From contig JADJDJ010000003.1 of assembly GCA_016702745.1 (NCBI GenBank), positions 682,001 to 746,000 on the forward strand: 64,000 nucleotides of DNA, in the 5' to 3' direction. Shown piece by piece: positions 38,409 to 48,515 of the stretch. Position 1 is the first letter of the stretch. Each line of letters opens with the position of its first letter. A program made the position numbers and the translations under genes. The notes beneath the pieces were generated by a model. The model saw only the letters and a list, made by a program, of their open reading frames with translations, made no database searches and was not told the DNA's origin. This DNA comes from Chitinophagaceae bacterium (GTDB taxonomy: Bacteria; Bacteroidota; Bacteroidia; Chitinophagales; Chitinophagaceae).

Positions 38409-38902
38409 TATAATAAAATATAAGTTCTAATATATTTACATAAAAAAGGGAAATTAGTAACTCTATTTGCAGCTTTTTATTTAAACAATATGCAGGCACT
38501 TATTTTAACAAACTCAGAATAAAACTACCAGATTAAAAATATTTAGATTTAAATCAAAATGATTCTTATCATAGTAGATGACATGTGCTTGAAAATTAAT
38601 TTACAGAAATGCAAGTAAAATAGACATACACTTTATAAAAAATCTATTCCTAATTCTGTAACCTATTAGGTTATTTCTAATAACAATCCACCAAGTTCCA
38701 AAAATCAAATTTTTCTCTTTTAACAAATCATAATAACAACAATATTCGGATAAAAACCCCCACTATAAATATGTCGTACATATTACATACCGCATTGTTC
38801 TCAATTTCATTTATCAAATATTTCTATCCTTCAATAAACACAAACTAGTATTAAATTTAATAGGCTTATTCTGGCGGTCTTTAAGAAATTTACAATATTT
38901 AC
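38409..38902. other. AT-rich gap, no feature seen
   Basis: 494 bases, very AT-rich. It probably contains the promoter of the SIR2-STAND gene. TATATTTT upstream of its start fits the loose TAnnTTT pattern, but no convincing -33 element was found. I see no repeat or gene. Confidence 0.35.
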
Positions 38903-39709
38903 TTAAATAATTTTTGATTTTTTTTCACATTCATACCACTCCATCGCCCCCAGCCCCACTACCAACAACGCAATCTGCGGCAACAAGGTTTCCAACTGAC
39001 TGCTCTGGTAATTGGCCAGGCTTTGTCCATCGCCGGATTTGAGGACCCATAAATGATAAGAGCCGCTGCTGATACCATAGGCCGATGTAGTCATGTTCAC
39101 AGCATAATGCAGACCGGTGGGCAGGGCAATGCCACCGCTCCGGATGGCGGCTAATCCAAAGATGATCCCCCATACCCCGGCACCGAGAAAGGCATTCTGC
39201 AGGGTCCAGCCATTGGCGAGATGATAAGCGCCAAATAAAAGTGCCGTGACCAGTATCGTAGTGCGGATCCCCGTTTTCTTTTTTAATGTTTCCAGGGGAT
39301 AGGCGCGGAAGGCCAGCTCTTCCATAAAGGCCAATGGCAATAAAGGCAGACTGCCCCAAAGAAATTTCAGGAGATTACTATCAGCATTCCACTCGCTTCT
39401 AAAACCGGAAAATAATATCACCGCAGTAGTGAGTGCACCCATGAGTCCGATCCCGATCAATATCCCCAAGCCGAAACGAGGCAGGGTCCTGCCCTCCCAA
39501 AACAAACCGATATCCCGAAACCTCATTTTGTCCATTTTCAGGAACAGGGCCGTTACCAGCAGGGCTACGGCAATTCCAATGCCGGCATGAACCCATTGTG
39601 AAGAAGCCGGGATAAAGGATGATTTTAAAAAATAGATCAGCACATACAACCCGGTAAAGGCAATACAGAATAAGACGACTTTGAGGATGGGATGGAGGGG
39701 TTTGGGCAT
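38903..39709 (-). CDS. CPBP-family intramembrane metalloprotease (Abi/Rce1-like)
   Basis: 268 residues, about eight membrane helices. Active-site motifs are in order: MEELAFRAYPLE (EExxxR), FGAYHLAN (FxxxH) and GLHYAVNMT (HxxxN). In bacteria these enzymes process prenylated or bacteriocin-type peptides or protect against them. No bacteriocin gene is adjacent. It is a single-gene unit on the minus strand; the sequence after it is AT-rich. Confidence 0.9.
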   Translation of the reverse strand: MPKPLHPILKVVLFCIAFTGLYVLIYFLKSSFIPASSQWVHAGIGIAVALLVTALFLKMDKMRFRDIGLFWEGRTLPRFGLGILIGIGLMGALTTAVILFSGFRSEWNADSNLLKFLWGSLPLLPLAFMEELAFRAYPLETLKKKTGIRTTILVTALLFGAYHLANGWTLQNAFLGAGVWGIIFGLAAIRSGGIALPTGLHYAVNMTTSAYGISSGSYHLWVLKSGDGQSLANYQSSQLETLLPQIALLVVGLGAMEWYECEKKSKII

Positions 39710-39820
39710 GGGTTTGGTAAATGTTCCTGATTTGAGCGAATGCCTGAATTGATTTTTAAAAGTTCATCAACTATTCAAATATAATCTACCTGCCTGATAC
39801 GGAAACGGAAGACCTGTTCA

Positions 39821-39844
39821 CCCGGAGTCCCCGGATGGGAATAA
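39821..39844. repeat. Core-less copy of the 85-bp palindromic element
   Basis: The left arm CCCGGAGTCCCCGGA is joined directly to the right-end tail TGGGAATAA; the core of about 51 bases and right arm are missing. It looks like an internal-deletion derivative of the element at 40655, 42725, 43357, 48329 and 48419. Confidence 0.5.
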
Positions 39845-39930
39845 ACCATCTTCAAAAACTGAAATGCTGTTATAGTGAACTTTCGTTCTGTGCTGAAATA
39901 CTTAATTTCTCATTGGATTGGCCATAAGGA

Positions 39931-40500
39931 TCATTTCCAAAACTTAAAAAAACTTTTCTTAGCGGGCTCGGATTTCCCCATTTCCGGAGGACAGGTTTTT
40001 GTCCCTTCAATAAAACCATATACTGCCGTATTGAATCCGGATTCAACGGGCAGATCATTTTTGCATTCTTTGATAATAAAAGCGGTAGCCATGGCACAAG
40101 AATAAGCCATTTCCTCATGATTCAATTGCTGGGCTGTCATAATTTGAAAGGCGTCCTCCTGAATTTTCTCCAACGTATCCTTAAAGGACAAATTCGAATC
40201 CACATTTGTAGCCTTATCCATTTTTTCACCATCCAGCTCCACTCCCATATTGCTCAGTGTTCCTATGAGTATATTGATCAATAATGGCCCTTTCTCATTG
40301 GCTTCTTCTGAGAGTAAAGCAGTACCTGGTTTAATATCACCTAGCTTAAACCCAAATGCCCTGAATAGGAAACTCCCGGCCAGTCTGGCACCGGCAGCAA
40401 TCGCAGTTCCGGGATGAATTTGCCGGTTGGCACCAATTTTACCGGCTATCAATTCAACAATTTCGCCAGCGGCGTTTTGCTGTTCGGGTTTGATATTCAT
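39931..40500 (-). CDS. Hypothetical cytoplasmic protein
   Basis: About 189 residues from ATG 40498-40500 (MNIKPEQQNAAGEIVELIAG); an upstream ATG at 40533 is possible. There is no signal or membrane segment. It reads as mostly helical, with a central GTALLSEEANEKGPLLINIL stretch and a C-terminal region rich in conserved-looking Cys (YSCAMA, KECKND, KTCPPEMG). I do not recognise the family. One of several small minus-strand genes in the 39.8-43.4 kb accessory stretch. Confidence 0.7.
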   Translation of the reverse strand: MNIKPEQQNAAGEIVELIAGKIGANRQIHPGTAIAAGARLAGSFLFRAFGFKLGDIKPGTALLSEEANEKGPLLINILIGTLSNMGVELDGEKMDKATNVDSNLSFKDTLEKIQEDAFQIMTAQQLNHEEMAYSCAMATAFIIKECKNDLPVESGFNTAVYGFIEGTKTCPPEMGKSEPAKKSFFKFWK

Positions 40501-40654
40501 AGCTATGAAATTACGGGAATTATGAATTTGCATTTATCGAATTTTTAACCGACGAGTCCGCCACTGGAGATTTGCTGAAAAATGAAATGCTTACTAAGGC
40601 GAGACATCGTCGGAGAAGCGTTTAAAGTGCGGCGGGCTGAGGTCTTCGTATACA

Positions 40655-40739
40655 CCCGGAGTTCCCGGAACAAGGAGCGTAATACAAATGAGAATTGCTT
40701 TCATCATCATTGGATGTAAGGGAGACTCCGGACGGGAAT
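40655..40739. repeat. 85-bp palindromic element, copy A
   Basis: Left arm CCCGGAGTTCCCGGAACA and right arm GGGAGACTCCGGACGGGAAT are inverted with respect to each other. The 51-base core between CCC/GGG arms contains AATACAAATGAGAATTGCTT. Minus-strand reading gives a short peptide MKAILICITLLVPGTPGVY with no other gene signs. It lies between two small genes. Confidence 0.65.
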
Positions 40740-40768
40740 GGAGTTGCAAAAAGCCGCCGCATGCGTTT

Positions 40769-41314
40769 TTATTTTTCCAGATCCTCCTCTGCAACCCAGG
40801 TCAGGAAAGAAGTATCGCCTCCCCCAAATGCCACCACCCTGCTTTTGTGTGTCATAAACCCAATCCCGTGTTCATCATCCCAGTTACAGCCGAATTCATA
40901 ACCAACATAAGCAAAATTGTCTTTACTGACATTCATCAAATGTATTTGTGACAGGCCGATTAAATCCTTGAATTGTCCGGTATGTTCCACATCAGGCATT
41001 ACTTCTTTGGCATCCGCCTGGTCAAACCCATACTCCTCCTGCAAATTTTTATACTCCACCAAAAACCGGGCAAGTATGGCATCGCAAATTTCCTCCGCAT
41101 GTGTTGAAAGATATTCAAATGCGTTGATGTGTTCAGCTGTTATAGTGGGATTTTCCATAAACATATCTCCGCCTACTGATATGCCGAACTCACCGTTCGA
41201 CTTTGCTTTCCCATCAAGCGATCCATAAACGCCTTGTCTGCTCTGGAAATCCTTCCAAACCGGAAGAGCGATTTTTCCACTGAGATGTTCGTCTAAAATA
41301 TCAGTTAATGACAT
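40769..41314 (-). CDS. DUF6985-like protein
   Basis: 181 residues. The C-terminal half has YVGYEFGCNWDDEHGIGFMT and VVAFGGGDTSFLTW, the pattern I associate with DUF6985, a family often found as an immunity-like or SMI1/KNR4-type neighbour of toxins. No signal peptide. Function unknown. The repeat element copy A lies 30 bases behind its 3' end. Confidence 0.65.
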   Translation of the reverse strand: MSLTDILDEHLSGKIALPVWKDFQSRQGVYGSLDGKAKSNGEFGISVGGDMFMENPTITAEHINAFEYLSTHAEEICDAILARFLVEYKNLQEEYGFDQADAKEVMPDVEHTGQFKDLIGLSQIHLMNVSKDNFAYVGYEFGCNWDDEHGIGFMTHKSRVVAFGGGDTSFLTWVAEEDLEK

Positions 41315-41587
41315 GTCTTGGACAATTTAGATAACTGGAGACTGCGAAAGAGCAAGCTAATATACACTGCTTTATGCGGATTGGAATTAGTATTCCCCGC
41401 AACAGACCGGATTTATAGTCAATTAATGACTTTCAAATGACAAAAAACAGTTCAGCTATGCTAGTGTAAATTCAATACCAGGCAGTTTTCAAAGCCAGAT
41501 TCCCAAATTCTAAACCAATCTGAAAGTTTCTGGCTGATAATCGAATCGAAAATGTTTTTGTAAGCAGTTCTGCGTTTCATGCAGCCA

Positions 41588-42001
41588 TTATTTACCTGTC
41601 GCCTTTCTGAATTTCTCAATGTCCAAAAAAATAATCCCCCAGTTGTGTCCGTCTAAGTCTTCAATATTTCTTACCTGCATAAAGCCTTCGTCAATCATTG
41701 GCCTAAATTCTGTTCCACCGGCTTTTAAACCATTTTCAATAATTTGATTCAGCCGGTCAAGACTTTCTACAGGAAGTGTAAAAGTAGCAATTGTGTTTTC
41801 CTTGGGGTCAGCTATATTTTTTTTGTTACCTGATTTGAACATCTCCAAAGACTGCAACATCACATAAATCTGGTCGCTCCAAACCATACATTTCTGGTCA
41901 TCAAATGTAAATAATGGATTAACCGTAAACCCAATTTGTGAATAGAAATTCATAGCGGCTTCCGGATTTTTCACAGGTAAGTTGATGAATATTTGCCTCA
42001 T
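41588..42001 (-). CDS. VOC-superfamily (glyoxalase-like) protein
   Basis: 137 residues, begins MRQIFINLPVKNPEAAMNFY. VOC fold with a final EDLDGHNWGIIFLDIEKF strand. Similar to PhnB-like proteins. It follows the GNAT gene on the same strand by 64 bases, repeating the GNAT-VOC order of 16478-17437. Confidence 0.85.
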   Translation of the reverse strand: MRQIFINLPVKNPEAAMNFYSQIGFTVNPLFTFDDQKCMVWSDQIYVMLQSLEMFKSGNKKNIADPKENTIATFTLPVESLDRLNQIIENGLKAGGTEFRPMIDEGFMQVRNIEDLDGHNWGIIFLDIEKFRKATGK

Positions 42002-42065
42002 TGTATGAACTGATACTTTAATAATTTAGTTCCTTGCTTCAGGATCACATAGCAGCCAGTCCTTC

Positions 42066-42614
42066 TCAGGCTGTAGGATTAGTTTCGTTTAGTTTGCCAT
42101 AGTAAATCAAATCCACTATTTCACCTGATGTGGTTTTATAGTCCATTCTGATAACACCTTCTTTTTCAAATCCACATTTTTCTGCGATTGCTTGTGCTGA
42201 TTTATTTGTGTGATGCGTTCTGAGAAATATTTTTTTGAATTGGAAATAATCAAAGCAATAGTCCATAAAATATTTCATTGCTTTTGTTGTCAGCCCTTTC
42301 CCGGCATATTGCTCGTCCGTATAGCAACCAATCTCCGTTTTGGGTATGGCCCAGTCTATATTTTTCAAATCAAAGAATCCAACAAAGGCATTTGTCGAAT
42401 TATCGACCAAAACGTAAGGGAAATACTGTTTTGCTTCTCTCTTATCAGATAACTCTTTTAAGAATGTTTCTGTTGCTGCAACATCTTTTGTCCTTGACAC
42501 AGTTCCTGTAAAAAAATCCTCGAGCCGTTTTCTATTTCTTTCCACCAATTCAAAATAGGGATGCAGGTCACTCACTTCCAGGGGTCTGATGGTATAATTT
42601 TCAAAGTTGATCAT
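42066..42614 (-). CDS. GNAT-family N-acetyltransferase
   Basis: 182 residues. The acetyl-CoA loop is YTDEQYAGKGLTTKAMKYFM, followed by TNKSAQAIAEKCGFEKEGVI and a C-terminal DLIYYGKL. A RimJ/RimL-like enzyme; substrate unknown. First gene of the GNAT-VOC pair. Confidence 0.87.
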   Translation of the reverse strand: MINFENYTIRPLEVSDLHPYFELVERNRKRLEDFFTGTVSRTKDVAATETFLKELSDKREAKQYFPYVLVDNSTNAFVGFFDLKNIDWAIPKTEIGCYTDEQYAGKGLTTKAMKYFMDYCFDYFQFKKIFLRTHHTNKSAQAIAEKCGFEKEGVIRMDYKTTSGEIVDLIYYGKLNETNPTA

Positions 42615-42724
42615 TTGTCAACAAATGTTAATAGGAAATAATTTGAAATCAAAGCGGCAACACAAAAATATGCGAATCTGCTACTTTGTCCAATTCATGA
42701 TCGCTCCATACTCATAACGGTACT

Positions 42725-42808
42725 CCCGGAGTCCCCGTAAAAATATCGGAATAGAAATAAAGATTACTAACCGTTCTATTGAAACGTACGGGAGACTCCC
42801 CGGTAGGA
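42725..42808. repeat. 85-bp palindromic element, copy B (most diverged)
   Basis: Arms CCCGGAGTCCCCG and CGGGAGACTCCCCGG are kept and the core is again 51 bases, but the core sequence is largely different from the other copies. Right end reads CGGTAGGAA. It ends 4 bases before the stop codon of the gene at 42813. Confidence 0.55.
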
Positions 42809-42812
42809 ACAT

Positions 42813-43217
42813 TCAAATACGCTCTGCTTTGTCATTTGTCAGATTTTCACAGATAAACTCCACCTGCTGAACACCGTTTATTTTTGGAATAGCTATCAAA
42901 ATGACTGGCGTCCCGATTGCTGACTCGCTCAGGATTTTCCATTCATTGTCAATCCAGATTGAAATGGCAGATAAAGATTCTGTCTCATTTTCATATTCGG
43001 CAGAAGCAAATAAGTCTTTGTCTTTTACCTTTAAAGTGATGGTTGGGTTATAGATTTTTCCGGTTACATCGTAGGTGTCAATAATTGGTCTTTGCCTTGT
43101 TTCGTCATAATCTTCCTCCGTTTCTTCATCCAAAGCCCATTCCCAAATCGGGTATTGAAGTGCATCATCCAGTGTAATATCTTCCACCGATTTGGACTTT
43201 CCTGTTTTGTATGCCAT
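42813..43217 (-). CDS. Hypothetical protein
   Basis: 134 residues from ATG 43215-43217 (MAYKTGKSKSVEDITLDDAL). A longer frame exists upstream, but its extra 63 codons read through element copy C and are unlikely to be real. Composition is acidic with WEWALDEETEEDYDETRQRP and beta strands towards the end. Family not recognised. Flanked on both sides by copies B and C of the repeat element. Confidence 0.65.
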   Translation of the reverse strand: MAYKTGKSKSVEDITLDDALQYPIWEWALDEETEEDYDETRQRPIIDTYDVTGKIYNPTITLKVKDKDLFASAEYENETESLSAISIWIDNEWKILSESAIGTPVILIAIPKINGVQQVEFICENLTNDKAERI

Positions 43218-43356
43218 CTTTTTAAGTTGATTAGCGGGTAAAAATTGCTCCCTGATTGTTGTCAATTTTTCAAGGATGAAAGTTTTGCACCGAACACTGA
43301 AATTATGATAAACCACTTGCCTTGAGAAAACAACTTTTAGAACCCAGCTGTATAGG

Positions 43357-43441
43357 CCCGGAATCCCGGGAACAAGGAGTGAAATAAAAATTAGTACTGT
43401 TAGCACTATTATGGGAAGTACGGGAGGCTTCGGGCGGGAAT
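43357..43441. repeat. 85-bp palindromic element, copy C
   Basis: Arms CCCGGAATCCCGGGAACA and CGGGAGGCTTCGGGCGGGAA flank the same 51-base core length. A second shared string, AAGGCGAGACATCGTTGGAG, follows at about 43453; it recurs in front of copy A near 40596. Confidence 0.65.
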
Positions 43442-43584
43442 AATTGAACGCTAACCAAGGCGAGACATCGTTGGAGAAGTCTAGTAATTGCTGTCGCTAT
43501 TGTATTTAAGCTCCGCGCGGGTACAGGAAACCACGCGGAGCAAACACTTCGAATTTCGTATTTCAACCTTCGTACTTCCAACTT

Positions 43585-46500
43585 CTACTTCAGCTCCCTC
43601 ATTATCCACCCCGCCCCACTCATATCCGCCGCCGATGGAATGCTGGCCATTAATTTTCCTCCGCTTAAAAAGATTTTGGAGCCCGCACGATAACGGTTCT
43701 CAATATTATATCCACCACCGGGCGCCGGTTGTATGATCCAATGCGCACTCCAGGCCCCGTCAGGAATAATCGCAGCCGCTAATGGACCCGATTCCATGTG
43801 CAACCTCCAGCCGGCCTTCCATTTGTTTTCGATCCAGTAATATTCCGTGCCTGGTACTTTTTTGAGCGTCCATAATGCACTCCAGGCACCATCACCTATC
43901 GGACCGCCAGCAATGTTCCGGTTTCTACATTCAGCGCATAGCCGGGGAAGCCGGTATTTTCAATCCGCAATTCCTTATTCACCCAGTCCGCTGCCGTTTG
44001 GACCGGTACAGTAATCTGACGACCAACAGGCAGGTTGGAGATAGAGATATTGGCGAATGTGTAAGACTTTAACTGCCCCTTCTCATAAGTAGAGATGACG
44101 ATCCGGTCAGCCTGCCAGTCATCCACAAACCTCCCGTCGCTATATAAAGAAATATTGGTCAGTGGTCCCAGGTCAAATGCCGTAAACACGCCATGATCCC
44201 GGTTACCGCTTTGAAATAAATTGTCACCCACCTGGTTATTGCCGGAACGCAACACACCCTTTAAGGGAAACATATGCACCTGCAACTTGCCACCATTCAT
44301 GGACATATTCACACTTTCATTGGTACCAAAGGCAGGATTCCCGCTCTTTGTATAGACATCAATCATATAATCCTTGAAACCGGAAGGCGGTTCCAATGAC
44401 ATCATCAGGTTATAAGTGATCGGCTTGTTGATAAAACCATACATCAGTGACCCATCCGGGTTCTCCACATGCAATCCGGTTAGAATCCAGGCATCGGCAC
44501 TGCCATTTAAAAACTGTACTGCCTGTATCGGGCCAATATCCGGAATGGTGAGCGACATCTCCCTTTTCATGGACCAGAAAGCATCGGGCTGATTGGGATA
44601 CTGACTAATGGTGATGGGTGCTGATTTACCCGTTACACCAATCAATGTAACGGTAGTAGCACGCATCACCTGCATTTTATCAACCCCATATAAAGTGAAT
44701 TTATATTTCCCCATTTTACCAGCCGATAATGGAAGGTTCACTGCTGTTTGCCCCGCTTGTATCACACAATTCATACAGGAAGAAAATGCACCATTACCCG
44801 TAGGTGGCATGACACCTACGGTATTGAGTTTTAAATTATCTGTCATACCCGGATTGAGTGCCTGAATCCGGATATGATTGATGGTACCCAATTGCTTTTC
44901 TGTCTGTAATTGAAATGTTGTACGCTTACCTGGTTGCATCACGCCAAACTGTGTTAAAGGAAGCAATTCCGTACTACCCTGATCACCCGTTAATACCACG
45001 CCAAATCTTTCGGCAGAGGCGGCATCCTGAGCCATGGTCGGCTCCATGGTTATCAGGTAAGAATAATATACGGCCGGCGGTGGCGTAGCAGTAGCCACGC
45101 TTTTGGTCTCACTGGCAAAACGATAAGTAGTCACCGGTTTTTTTAACTCATCTGCAAAACTCTTAGAAAACCCTGATTTCAAAATATTACCGGTCACTAT
45201 ATCCTTAGCAATGGTTTTAGCACTTTCTCCCAGGTTTTTAAAATCAATGGCCACGGTAAAATGATAAGGCTTCTTCGCCAGCGTAAAATTGAAAGCCACA
45301 TTGGCCTTGTATTCGCTGTTTAATCCAAATACACCGGCAAACTCGGCCGACTTAATGTCAAATAATCCTCCCAGTACATTGTCCATTACAAATTTGGTGG
45401 CTTCCAAAGTACCCACCGACACTCCTTCCACCACATCCAGCCCCTTCTCAGCGAGATAATACAATCCCTGCAGGGTTTGTCTTTTTAAGATCAGCGTGGA
45501 CACCCTTGGATCCAGGTCCACACTGAATTCCTGTGGCAGTTTACCCAGGGCTGCAACTGCATTACCGTATTCTGTGATCAATGGTGTAGCCACTTTAATG
45601 GTTGCATCATTGGCAGCAATAGCAGATTTGTACATGGAAATCTACGGCCAGTGCAGGGGATTGTATCCGTCAAGTCCATTCAGCTTAGCCTGACTGGCAG
45701 CATTGTTCTCCCTGCAGGTTTTCACTAAATCCTGTTGCGTTTTCAAAGCCGTTTGTTTTTCTTCCAGCATCTGCAGATTAAAAGCCGCCCGGTCAGATGC
45801 CACTAAACGACGGGCATCAAATATTTCTCTATCTACCGCCGCGAGATTATCCGTTGCGGTTTTTAATTTATCACGGGTGGCCTTGATACTGTTTTTAACG
45901 GATGATATCTGCTCATCAATGGCAGAAGTGACCAGTTGATTTAATCGGGAGATGATATCATTGCGGAATACTGCTCTCACAGCGATTCCTCCACCCGTGC
46001 TTCCGAGACTTTGTCCCTTTGCCTCCAGCGTGGCTTCAAACATGTCGGCTATTTTCCCGCTGGTGGTGAATTCAAACCCTTTATCATCGAGGTTTAATGT
46101 GGTTTCACTGGAGATACCCAACAGACTCACTTTACCATCTACAAACATCGAAGGCATGGAGCCCTTTGTATAGGCAAAACGGAACTGCGGACGATCGGTG
46201 GTTCTTCCTCCCAATACAAAAATGCCATTGCCCCAGTTGATGGGATCCATGGAACCAGCACCGGATACACCGGATTCATTCAGACTAAAATCACCATTGG
46301 CTTTGATGCCACCCAATGGATAATTGTCCGCTCACCGTGACTCCTTTATTATATGTTTTTCCAAATGCCTGCATTCCATCTACCGGTACCACCAGCACCC
46401 GGCCCTGGTCAATACCGGTATTCAACATGGAACGAAGTTGTCCCTGGATATTCGCATTCTCCACAAAGGCTTCGATCATGGCCAGGATGGTCATGTTCTT

Positions 46501-48210
46501 CATGGTGATATCAATCAGACTATTGGTGGGTTTGGTGATATCCACTACAATGGTGGCATCGCCTTCAATATGTTTATTGCGGTTAGATACCGTACCTAAT
46601 CTGGCCGCACCGGTTAAACCGATTGAACTGATCAGGATGGGATTTTTAAAATCAATGCCGGCATTGACCCCGATCTTGCGCAATCCCACGCCGGGAATTC
46701 CAAAAGGATTGGTCCATTCGGGGAGATCGGATTTTCCATCGGGACCCAGTTTACCATTCATCATGGCTCCGTTCTCTTTTCTGAGAGCGGCCATGAAAAA
46801 TTCACCACTGATCTTCTGATCCACGGGTTCAAAGGAAAAACTGGCATTAAAGCCCAGCAGGTCCTTGCCTACCTGTGCTTCGATGCGGCCACCCAGACTC
46901 AATTCAATGGGATTGACGGTACCCAGTCGCAGTCCAAATACCACTTCCTTCATGGTGATACTGCTGCCCATGGGAATATTCAGATCAAGGGCCGCATTCA
47001 TACTCATATTGGTGAAAGTCTCGTTGCAGGTGCCCCTGAGTTTGATAGCATTTACTTTCAGCAGTTTGGCCAGGTCCTCACTGAGTTTGATACTGGATAA
47101 TAAATTCACCCCTTCTTCTACTTTGATCTCGCCTTCATCTTTTAAAGCAGCGAGATTGCATTTCGCATCTTCCTCCGCCATGGTGGAAATAATCAGGGCC
47201 GAACCGGAGAGATCAATCCCATCCATTGGTGCCAGGGTCTGGGAAAGTGAGGAGAATTTAAATCCTGCCGGTGGAGCCAGGGCAAAAAGCATGAGTGATT
47301 TGGATTCTTCAGTGGCAGCGGTGAATTGTATTTCAGCTTCTCCAAAACTGGTGGAAGCCAGGGCAGAAAAATTTTTAGTGGTCGGGTTGATACTGGCGGT
47401 AACCGAGGAAATTTCTTTTGATTGGATAGATGATGGAATAAAACGCAGCAGACTATTGGCCCGGTTATCACTTAAAAAGGCCTTCAGCAGATTGGGAATA
47501 CTGATATTACTGGCGGTGAAACTGAATAAAAGATCATCCGGATCCGAAGACATATTTGCCGACAAATTGATTGGCATGGCGCCAATCTTTCCATCTCCAC
47601 TGATAGTAGCAGTAGCTTTATGCTGGGGAGAAGTTGGTTTATCAAGAACAAAACCCACGCTGACTCCGTCGATCGCAAAACCATCAAAGCCTTCCAGTTT
47701 ATATTCTCCGATGCCGAAATTGATATTGAATTGTTCGAGGCTATCGCCTTTCTCATCAAAACTCAGGTTGAAATCCTTTAATGAAATCCCTGTTTGAAGG
47801 GGAAAGGATTTAGGCAGGAACTGGCTGAGTGATTTGCCCGATAGAAATTTCCCCAGTTTTTCCGCATTGATGCTGGCCGCTTCGGGGAAAGTAGCCGCGA
47901 TAGATTTAATTTTTTTGGTAGATTGTATTTCCGCCTTCAGTTCAATATTATCAAAGCCAAAGAAGGAAACCTTCCCGCTGGCGAACTTGCCCCCGCTTTC
48001 TCCATCAGACAGACTCAGCTCACCGATCTTAATACCGGCAGGGTCCAGAAATTTATTGATGGCATCGGCGATGGCCTGTTTTTCTTCTTCTCCGCCGGCG
48101 GATTTGGTCCGGACAAGATTTTCACTCAGTGGCTGGGCGTATACATTGGAAGGTCCGGCGACTAAAAGAAAGAATAAAAATAAAACTGGCAGAGAAAGGA
48201 AGCGGCGCAT
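43585..48210 (-). pseudogene. Large secreted protein with PLAT-like and ricin-like modules, three breaks
   Basis: About 1,540 residues from ATG 48208-48210 (signal RRFLSLPVLFLFFLLVAGPS). The first 650 residues are a repetitive beta-rich domain of unknown fold. Next is a coiled-coil-like helical stretch (about 750-830). Three PLAT-like modules follow (for instance YSYLITMEPTMAQDAASAER), and the C-terminus is ricin-like with WIENKWKAGWRL and YNIENRYRAGSKI. Breaks: near 46305 (frameshift), at 45642-45644 (in-frame stop, possibly two compensating indels) and near 43900 (frameshift). All restore a continuous protein. It is probably surface-exposed and may bind lipid or carbohydrate; function unknown. 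Confidence 0.65.
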
Positions 48211-48328
48211 GGGGTTGAGTTTGATGTTGGCGGAACTATATTGAATGGACGAAAAGGGATGATCCATGGACAAATCTATCCTTTCCCGGGGTGGGTTCCA
48301 CTCACCCTGTCAGGTGATTTACTAAACG

Positions 48329-48413
48329 CCCGGAGTCCCCGGAACATAGAGCGGAATACAATTGAGAATTGTTTGCATCACCCTGGAAAGTAAGGGAGAC
48401 TCCGGGCTGGAAT
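48329..48413. repeat. 85-bp palindromic element, copy D
   Basis: CCCGGAGTCCCCGGAACA at the left and GGGAGACTCCGGGCTGGAAT at the right, with the 51-base core. It is followed after 5 bases by copy E, so the two form a tandem pair. Confidence 0.7.
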
Positions 48414-48418
48414 AAACG

Positions 48419-48503
48419 TCCGGAGTCCCCGGAACAAAGAGCAGAATACAAGTGAGAATTGTTTGCATCACCCTGGAAAGTACGGGAGACTCCGGGCGGG
48501 AAT
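48419..48503. repeat. 85-bp palindromic element, copy E
   Basis: Almost identical to copy D (a few base differences in the core). It ends with CGGGCGGGAAT just before the end of the response regulator gene. Confidence 0.7.
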
Positions 48504-48515
48504 GGGTTAACCGGC

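Noticed and set aside
38903..39709. CPBP protease as part of the SIR2-STAND defence locus
   Set aside because: It is separated by a 494-base gap with its own composition; no evidence of linkage.
43218..43406. N-terminal extension of the hypothetical gene at 42813
   Set aside because: The extension translates repeat element copy C; the ATG at 43217 is the more natural start.
39821..43441. Integron cassette array with attC sites
   Set aside because: No integrase gene and no GTTRRRY/RYYYAAC box pairs seen; kept only as a layout resemblance.
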